A stretch of DNA of 64,000 bases from Silene conica (taxonomy: Eukaryota; Streptophyta; Magnoliopsida; Caryophyllales; Caryophyllaceae): contig CM055311.2 of NCBI GenBank assembly GCA_029255685.2, forward strand, positions 60,849,048 through 60,913,047, read 5' to 3'. Under the pieces are notes generated by a model. That model saw only the letters and a program-made list of their open reading frames with translations, did no database searches and was not told the DNA's origin. Position numbers and translations under genes: made by a program. The number at the start of each line of letters is the position of its first letter. Position 1 is the stretch's first letter. This document shows positions 58,201 through 64,000 of the stretch, one piece after another.

Positions 58201-58303
58201 GGTTCTTAGCTAAAATTACTTGACAGCCTTTTAGGTTGTCTAGAGTCTTGTAAATGAACTTTTTCCCTATTTGATAATATACTTACCTCTTATCAAAAAA
58301 AAA
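55285..58303 (+). mobile_element. LINE-A, 5'-truncated L1-type retrotransposon
   Basis: The insertion is bounded by a 16-bp direct repeat AAGTAATACGCATGTG (55269-55284 and 58304-58319) and ends in a short poly-A after CTCTTATC, as expected for target-primed reverse transcription. It begins inside the endonuclease domain, so ORF1 and the 5' UTR are missing. The perfect target duplication and the open frame point to a young insertion. Confidence 0.93.
55287..58223 (+). CDS. LINE-A ORF2 fragment: endonuclease end, reverse transcriptase, zinc-binding domain
   Basis: The frame is open for 978 codons from the truncation point to TGA; no native start codon is present. It begins in the C-terminal part of the AP-type endonuclease (FTWNNKQPPEERVYSRLDRV, then LFDHCPCIIS). 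Reverse transcriptase shows FRPIACCNTIYKCITKLL, QGGFIKGRSIVENI, FKMDMQKAYDTVEW, GLRQGDPLSPLLF and the active-site FADD at about residues 546-549. After the thumb region there is a zf-RVT segment (WFHQHDAMNLKHKLQQWG, then CCICAAAVETKAHLFCQC, about residues 830-875). Without the 5' end it cannot be expressed normally, but the RT is intact by eye. Confidence 0.92.
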   Translation: MGPEERLGGGFTLAEAIPFQQCIDRCGLVDSAADGARFTWNNKQPPEERVYSRLDRVLVNQEWVNQFPAVRANFLPEGLFDHCPCIISEQKNTAQRNRSFKYFNMWSKHTDFQQIVQQSWSEQVSGTLMFQLFTKMKRLKLPLKRLNQESFNNIEYQADTAHTKLINIQKEIMINPGNHQLIQEEIQAMATYRSLNEARMSFLHQKAKVKWIQEGDANTAYFHGSLKARRQSNTITQIEDQNGVKHESASAIQSAFLTYYQELLGERTNTTNIAVSIVQKGEVCTTDHQAILLQPITNEEIYDAMKSIPNDKSPGPDGYSSTFFKDSWDITGTAVCNAIKDFFEHGQMLKQINTTTLTLIPKIDRPSTVLQFRPIACCNTIYKCITKLLCSRLATVLPDIISPTQGGFIKGRSIVENILICQDLVRKYNRKSASPSCLFKMDMQKAYDTVEWGFVHQMMKALKFPTKFISLIMQCVTTASYTLSINGDTFGFFQGKRGLRQGDPLSPLLFTICMEYLTRLLHHTTSTMDFRFHPMCKPMKLASLMFADDLLMFSKGDIRSIMVLLRTFATFSAASGLKLSKGKSNVYFSGVVQDVKQEVIAISGCKEGTLPFKYLGVPIKATRLTALDCQPLLSNLTTRIRRLGSRKLSYAGRLILVKSVYSTLHNYWSSIFILPAGFIRSLETVCRNFLWEGGEDYKRVPLVSWDRICKPYAEGGLNLVQGKAWNKAAVNKIAWWVFTQPTKLWVQWVNHIYLKQQGWLDYSPMPDVSWSWRKVCRVKDDFRVAYSQQEWDFNDPADYTVAKGYEWIRDKGVPVDWCNIVWNKWTIPKHRIVSWFHQHDAMNLKHKLQQWGIAGDSNCCICAAAVETKAHLFCQCEYSFRILQLMETWVGHRLMVDLSNQWRTHVRGTKLKRAVINGIINAVIYYVWRQRNQARMEGRIDRPERISNIIRQELIMYFSGLCKGQISGKDARFLAKIT

Positions 58304-58407
58304 AAGTAATACGCATGTGGAGTATATAAGACAAAATCAGAGTATTTAGGAGTAACAAACTGTTTCGTCTTATTCACCCACATGGGTAGTACTTGCCTCG
58401 TTGCAAG

Positions 58408-58493
58408 CTTGTGACCGATATACGCGTCACAAGGGAGACTTGCTAAAAACTAATACAATAAGTCTCTCTTGCGACGGATATATGCGTGACAAG
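58408..58493. repeat. Paired palindromes of the CTTGTGACGG...CCGTCACAAG family
   Basis: Palindromes at 58408-58433 and 58468-58493 flank GGAGACTTGCTAAAAACTAA. A related copy follows at 59084-59109 with ACCGACTAAAAACTAATAAG after it. These look like conserved ends of one dispersed element family. Confidence 0.5.
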
Positions 58494-58517
58494 GTTTTAA
58501 TGGATTGACTAAATAAG

Positions 58518-59008
58518 CACGGGCGGATCTAGGTAGGGGCCCGGGTGGGCGAGTGTCCCCCATGAATATTCGGAATTAATATTTTATAAGTATCTAAATT
58601 AGACACTAAGTTACCATGTCATAGTTGGTGTAGAATTATAGATGTATGGAGTTTTCTCTAAAAGATAATGGAGTTTTCTCTAAAAGATACACGGTTCAAT
58701 TCCCATTATCAACACATGTTTTGTAATTATTTTTTGGGCTTAAGCCCATTATGTATAAAATTGTATTTTATTCTATAAAAAAATTACTTTTATATATATT
58801 TAGAATTTAAAATATTTTAGAGAAAATATTACTTTTTGAAAAAAGATATCTATGAAACCAATTATTTTTGTTCATTCTTTTATTTATATAATACCTAATT
58901 TAGAAAAAAGATTAAAAAGATAAAAAAAATGTTGCCTTAAAAATGCGAAAATAAAACACCAAAAAATTTTAGTGCCCCCTAAAACTAAATTGCTAGATCC
59001 GCACTGTG
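58518..59008. mobile_element. Small TIR element (CACGGGCGGATCTAGG ends), 491 bp
   Basis: The left end CACGGGCGGATCTAGG and the reverse complement of the right end CACAGTGCGGATCTAGC form an imperfect inverted repeat. The element is flanked by AATAAG at 58512-58517 and 59009-59014. The CAC...GTG tips recall CACTA-type ends, whose usual duplication is 3 bp, so the extra matching bases may be chance. A 21-base direct duplication (TGGAGTTTTCTCTAAAAGAT) lies at about 58648-58690. No coding capacity is seen. Confidence 0.6.
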
Positions 59009-59109
59009 AATAAGACATAGCTTGAGGAATCTCAAATAACCTGTCTTTTTCTACTCAAACGGTAATATTTACCTCGTCCTAAGCTTAAAACGGATATACT
59101 TATCACAAG

Positions 59110-59860
59110 GGGACCGACTAAAAACTAATAAGGCAGGCTTACGTTATCATACCATGGTGAATGTAGACGAAAGTGATAGGAAAAATAAAAATAAATGTGC
59201 CAGATTGGTTGGGATGGTGACTTGGATAATTAGCATTATCGGCTTGTCATTACTTAGGTGTCAATGTTATCCCAAAGATGCCATTTTATATCTTTGTCTA
59301 GTTGGCATCTCGCATCTGTGAACAAGATGCGCAATGACATGCTAAAGGTTTTATTTTGAATTGTTGCCTTTCAAATTATTAAATCAACCTCCAAGTTTCT
59401 TTAATTTTCTTTTAAGTGTGTTGGGACATTTTAATTTTTAAGTACGAAAATATCGAAGATTAGCTTATAAGTTAGTGAATTATTTGTGTTAATCATATTT
59501 GGATATATATTATTTCGTAATTGATTTATGGTTGGTACATTGCTCTCTTGACTTTCGAAGCCAATTACAATTTACAAGAGACTTATATATTTGGTATTAC
59601 GGTCATGGTTTAACTTCTTGTTAAAAAGGTGTTACATGGAGGATGTGTTGGAGATATTATCGGGTAGCACACTAGCACCTGTCAAGGAAACCTAATTGTT
59701 CAGTTAAAAATACCATAAGCGAAAAGGTCAATTGCAGTGCTACGACTCGATCTCAAGGAAGTAGAGTTTCGGTACTAATCAATTATAGACTATACTTTAG
59801 CTACATAAATAAGAATTGAGATAATGAATTTATAATTAAGGCCTTGTTCTATCTGACTTA
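59110..59860. other. Spacer, nothing recognised
   Basis: AT-rich DNA without recognisable coding or repeat structure. Confidence 0.4.
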
Positions 59861-59871
59861 TTTTCAACGCG

Positions 59872-60014
59872 TTTCAGCTCAGCTCAGCTCAACTTCATTC
59901 AGTTCAGTTCAGTTCAGTTCAATTCAATTCAGTTCATTTCAGCTCAGCTTTATTAAGTTTAACTCACATTATTATTGTTATTGTTATTGTTATTGCTATT
60001 GCTATTATTTATTG

Positions 60015-60058
<44 letters not shown>

Positions 60059-60115
60059 TATTATTATTATTTTTTTTTATTATTAATTATTGTTATTGTT
60101 TATTATTATTATTAT

Positions 60116-60118
<3 letters not shown>
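59872..60118. repeat. Compound microsatellite (CAGCT/CAGTT)n then (TTATTG/ATT)n
   Basis: CAGCTCAGCTCAG and CAGTTCAGTTCAGTTCA pentamers at 59877-59950 are followed by TTATTG hexamers and a long ATT trinucleotide run up to the poly-T at 60119. The poly-Leu and poly-Ile frames here are not genes. Confidence 0.93.
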
Positions 60119-60152
<34 letters not shown>

Positions 60153-61736
60153 AAGAAGGTATTTCTCATTATATTCAAAAAAGAATACAAGAGTTTCTTA
60201 CAAAGATTATCCTCTATGGCAAGAAAGAAACTACCAATCAGTACTTAACAAGCCTAGTATTTCATCTTCGTGCTCTGATAGCTTTCCATTTACCAAAACC
60301 ACACTTACTGTAAATTGGATGTCACGAAGTAGTGCTTCAATCTTCCTTGTTTTGCCTTCAAAGATTCGGGCATTTCGTTCAGACCAGATGGTGTATACTA
60401 GAGCACCAATGCTGCACATTGCCCATTTGTTAAGCCAATGTCTACGCACTTTTTTGCTAGCAAGCCATCCTAGCAGAGAGGTCAGATCAGTGTGGGTGGT
60501 TTTCACATGAGTCCATTATTTAACACCATCAAACAGTGTTTTGGAGAAGGCACATTGAAAGAATAAATGTTGAGTATTCTCCTCCACTTGCTGGCATAGC
60601 ACACATCTATTTGCCATGGATATACCTCTCTGCATTATCTGATCAACAGTGGCCATTTTGTTCTGTAGAGCAAGCATAAGAATGATTCTCTGCCGAGGAA
60701 TATATAACCCTTTTTGGATAGCTTCTTGGGAGGGGTTCTTAAGGAATTTAGGCCTAATACTCTCATAGGTTGTTCCAATGGAGAACTGATTGTTCTTGAT
60801 GCATTGGTCCAAGAATTGTTGTGCCCCAGAGGTACCCCCCATGAGACCTGCCAACCATGTTTTGACATGAAGAATTCCTCGAAGACTGTCACCATGCCCA
60901 TCAGAATTTACAGTCCCCCATAGGTCTGTCCTTTGAAACATATAATTATGCAGCCAATTGATCCAGATATTGGGCCTCTTCTTATCAATCTGCCACAGTT
61001 GTTTGAGTAGGCAAGCACGATTCCAAGCTATGAGATTCTTAACCTGGAAACCTCCCTCACTCCAAGGAGCACAAATACTGTGCCAGCTCTTAAAAACCAT
61101 CTTCCTGCTCTCTAATGTCCCTCCCCAGAAAAAATTTCAGCAGATTTGATCTATAGTATTATAGATATTCATAGGTAATTGAAGACATGAGCACCAAAAA
61201 TTATTCACCACAAAAACTGCAGACTGAATAATTTGGATTCTGCCAGCATAAGACAGATCAGTAGTGGAGTTCTTCTGTAAAATAAGATGCAACTTGTTCA
61301 GTAAGTTGTCATACATGTCCTTATGAAGCCTGGAGTGATTATTTGGTATGCCCAGATACCTAAAGGGAAAGCTCCCTTCATTGAGACCAGTGGAATTCAG
61401 AATTAGAGCTTTCACAGCTGGTTCAACCCCTCCCAAATAGATATCTGTCTTTTCAATATTGGCTTTCAGGCCAGACCATTCAGAAAATATATGTAGGGTG
61501 TGAGTAGCATAAGAGACAGATGGGAGATCTCCCCGGCAGAAGATCACTAGGTCATCGGCAAACACTAGATGAGTAAGCCCTATCTTAGAACATTTAGGAT
61601 GGTAAGATACCTGTGGAGTCTGACACATCTTCCTGAGCATTCTTGACAAAACTTTCATGCTGAGAACAAAGAGGTAAGGTGAGAGGGGTCACCTTGCCTT
61701 ACTCCACTCTTCCCTTTGAAGAAGCCCTTATTCTGC
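60119..61736 (-). pseudogene. LINE-B 3' part (RT end, zinc-binding domain, tail), cut by CACTA
   Basis: The poly-T at 60119-60150 is the poly-A tail of this minus-strand LINE. The reading starts at the CACTA junction with FFKGKSGVRQGDP. One base is missing at about 61683, then LVFADDLVIFCRGD (RT active site, near 61570) and LSYAGRIQIIQSAVFVVNNF follow. The zf-RVT part is CVLCQQVEENTQHLFFQC (near 60600), and the last segment (ALVYTIWSERNARIFEGKTR) ends at 60231. In-frame stops lie near 61137 and 60516. The 5' portion should lie beyond the CACTA element, outside the window. Confidence 0.88.
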
Positions 61737-61759
61737 CACTACAAGAATACATAAAACAG

Positions 61760-62160
61760 GCGACGGAAATTGGCGACCGAAGACAGTCGCCAAATGTAAT
61801 TTGGCGACTGTCTTCAGTCGCCAAAGTTCTGTCGCAAGCCCTAGTCGCCCAAAAAACATTGGCGACTGTTGTCAGTCGCCAAATTTGGCGACTGTTGTCA
61901 GTCGCCAAATTTGGCGACTGAAGATGTAGTCGATATAGGAAGGAAAATGGTGACTGAAGGTGCAGTAGCCAAATTGGCGACTGAAAGGGCAGGCAGTCGC
62001 CAATTTGGCGACTGAAGCAAAGGGGAGTCGCTAATTTGGCGACTGTAGGGCAGTCGCCAAATTGGTTTTTACAGTCGCCAATGTGTTTTTTTTCCAGTAG
62101 CTTTTCCAGTTTTGGCGACTGATTGCAGTCGCCAAAACCCCCATTTCAGTCGCCGAATTG
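61760..62160. repeat. CACTA subterminal repeats (GGCGACT / AGTCGCC), about 18 copies
   Basis: I count 8 GGCGACT and 10 AGTCGCC copies in about 400 bases, many paired as TTTGGCGACTG...CAGTCGCCAAA hairpins. In En/Spm-type elements such subterminal motifs are binding sites for the TNPA-type protein, which is the likely role here. Confidence 0.85.
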
Positions 62161-62433
62161 GCTGGAACTTTTCATGTCATATTCGTTTTTGATCTAGCCA
62201 AATCTCGTATTTATTCATCCTAATATCCAATTAAAACCTGCAAACAGAAAATTGCAACCCATTTGCGCGAACCGCAACTTTTGTAACACGAAATTCTCAT
62301 TTATTAGAAAATGAGAACATTATCCAACTACAAGCTAAACTGACTACATTATCCAAGTTCATTATCCAACCTCAAGCTAAACCAACTACATTATCCAAGT
62401 TCAAGCTAAACTAACTAATACTTATCCAACAAC
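62161..62433. other. CACTA internal non-coding / 3' UTR of the Ptta-type gene
   Basis: The sequence contains repeated TTATCCAA and CAAGCTAAAC blocks (62325-62410). No coding content is seen. Confidence 0.5.
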
Positions 62434-64000
62434 CTAAGTTGCAAATCCCATGCCGGCTCCACTACCACCGCCCTTACCATGCGGATCGTTGGGGTCATAC
62501 CGATATTGTGGACCGGGGTTGCATTGTGTGAAGAAGTTCTCCATGGCCTCCATGCGCTTCTTCATCAACCGAAACTGTTCATCTCTTTCAGCATTCACTC
62601 TTCTTTCTTGAGCGAGTTGAGTCTGTAGTTGACTCACAATAGCCGGCTCATATGTTTGGCGAGGCTCATATGAGGATCTTCTGGCCGGTTCTTTGAAGAA
62701 GACACCATGGGCCTTTCCGGTGCCATACACATTACCCTTCTTATATCCCTTGACCAAATTAAACCAAATCTCATTATCTGGTACTTCGGGATGTTCTTCT
62801 TTTTCAGCCTCGAATGCTTCCTACATTAGTTGACAAAAAATTACCATCATTAGTTAACATTAATTTCATTAGGTAACAATTCAAAAGTATCTTAAGTAAA
62901 AAATCTTACATATAAAGCTTTGTCTTTTGGCTTAATCCAAATTCTCTCATTCTTAGCGTTCACCCTTGTATGTGTGGCAAGGAACAGTTCCGGGACCGTC
63001 GCCCGAGGATCATCAGCCAACATATCATCTGGTTGATCAGCTGACTGATCATCAGCACTCTGATCAGCTGACTGCTTCTTTTTATTCTTCTTCTTGTTCA
63101 GCTACATACACGAACAAAATTCAATGTTTGCTTAGGGACATTATTATTACCAATATCCAAATAAACGAGCTAAATAAATAAGTGTTAATATAAAAACTTA
63201 CACCAAAAAGTATGTCCAGAAATGACCGTGAACCAGCATGATGGGTAGGCACAGTCATTCCTTCCTTCTTGCCTCCCCTTTTGTTCATGGCCTTCTGTGC
63301 CGATCTGGCTCGAAACTCTGGGGTATCACGCCGATTCAGAAGCCCCTCAAGCGCCCTCACCTACAACAATGATAAATTATGTCATTATTAGTGGAATTTT
63401 CATCCTTTAATCAATACAATTGACAAATAAAGGTAATTGTATAGATATACCTTTAAGATGTGAGGTCTTTCCCCTTTTACCAATCTTATGGATAATGTCT
63501 TTGTATCTAGTTGCTCCAACATCGCGCCACCTCTTATTGACAGTAGACTCTAATTCAGGCGGCCAGTAAAAATGTAGCTGCAGAAATATAACATTAAGTA
63601 TTAGTTGATAAACTATAACAGTGAGTAAAATAAGTAATTAATAAAAAAGTTTTTGGTTACCCGGAAGTTATTAAACCAGGCTTCTTTTTGAGCTTCACTA
63701 GCTTCTGTCCAATTCAGGGGCACAGGACCTAACAAAGATGACTTTGTGCTGTTGGTTACACCTCGAACAGCGGTCTGATGATTAAACCTGAAACATATAT
63801 AAATTGTAACTTTTAATAACTAGCTTTTTATTACTAATAAAATGAATAATTTCAATTTAATAAAACTTACCAAAATCCTGCTGGATCAAGTATCTTCCTG
63901 CGATCCTCTGTGTACTGAATCTGTACACGTGTGTCCTGCTCAGGTTCGCTCTGAACCAACTCCTCCTCCTTCTACTGCACAGCGGGCTGGCTCTGCTGAC
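62434..64000 (-). pseudogene. Ptta/En/Spm-type (Transposase_24) gene of the CACTA element
   Basis: Exons by splice signals and phase are >63871, 63787-63661, 63577-63451, 63360-63202, 63101-62910 and 62820-62434 (TAG). Products include FNHQTAVRGVTNSTKSSLLG, HFYWPPELESTVNKRWRDVG, DTPEFRARSAQKAMNKRGG, THHAGSRSF and VPELFLATHTRVN. The last exon has a coiled-coil end (QLAQERRVNAERDEQFRLM) and a Gly-rich tail. These fit the plant Ptta/En/Spm transposase-associated family. One extra C in the CCCC at 63471-63474 breaks the frame of the third exon listed. An in-frame TAG occurs at 63972-63974 if the first exon extends that far. The copy is therefore probably defective. Confidence 0.78.

Larger units (their letters stand above)
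61737..64000 (-). mobile_element. CACTA (En/Spm-type) transposon, one end and accessory gene
   Basis: The left terminus reads CACTACAAGAAT, the canonical plant CACTA tip. It lies directly against the interrupted LINE-B; the 3-bp duplication would be TGC (61734-61736) but the other end is not in the window. Inside the tip lie dense GGCGACTG/CAGTCGCC repeats, then a multi-exon gene on the minus strand. The main transposase (TNP2-like) would be further right. Confidence 0.85.

Noticed and set aside
59844-60313. Frames with poly-Leu/Ile resembling membrane proteins
   Set aside because: These are translations of the ATT/TTG microsatellite and poly-T tail of LINE-B.

Overview
The window is nuclear DNA of a flowering plant, most likely a eudicot. 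The signs are a split PP2A B' gene, plant-type Ty1/copia elements (one of SIRE/Maximus type), plant LINEs, a DD39D mariner, a CACTA element and AT-rich spacers full of TA microsatellites. Short palindromes of the type GACGGATATATCCGTC suggest Caryophyllales, but that is only an impression. Host coding content is small: the last exon of a PP2A B' regulatory subunit at the left edge and a broken mTERF-like piece near 47 kb. Nearly everything else is transposon or repeat DNA.

Layout. 0-8.6 kb: PP2A B' 3' end, a possible small TIR element, a frameshifted mariner-like transposase, a degenerate minisatellite, a broken unknown gene on the minus strand and a worn LINE RNase H remnant. 8.86-19.55 kb: an unusual block of six consecutive elements, labelled TAE-1 to TAE-6 here. 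Each is bounded by (TA)n microsatellite and most end in GATC-CGGTGAG-like inverted repeats. All but one carry a private tandem array (units about 98, 98, 440, 54 and 240 bp). TAE-1 and TAE-2 form a 4.4-kb imperfect palindrome. TAE-3 contains a tRNA-like sequence, half of which has been amplified in its array. 19.75-24.41 kb: a structurally complete copia element with identical LTRs and an unbroken 1395-codon polyprotein. 25.0-26.9 kb: a Ty3-type LTR remnant split by a long-TIR MULE with a 9-bp target duplication.

27.9-46.2 kb: a three-layer nest. An old minus-strand copia (Copia-2) is split between gag and protease by an 11-kb SIRE-like copia with a third, env-position ORF (TSD AAGAG). Its leader is split by a third copia (Copia-3). 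46.7-47.4 kb: mTERF fragment. 49.96-54.90 kb: a decayed plus-strand copia (Copia-4, TSD CTTTG). 55.29-58.30 kb: a 5'-truncated LINE with a 16-bp TSD and an open 978-codon frame. 58.5-59.0 kb: a small CAC...GTG TIR element. 60.1-61.7 kb: a minus-strand LINE cut at its RT GVRQGDP motif by a CACTA transposon. That CACTA element starts at 61,737 and runs off the right edge, carrying about 18 subterminal GGCGACT motifs and a Ptta/En/Spm-type gene.

The genes do not form a pathway. What holds the window together is insertion history: target duplications and interrupted frames give a relative order of events. The most novel-looking signal is the TA-embedded family, which appears to generate and carry satellite arrays.
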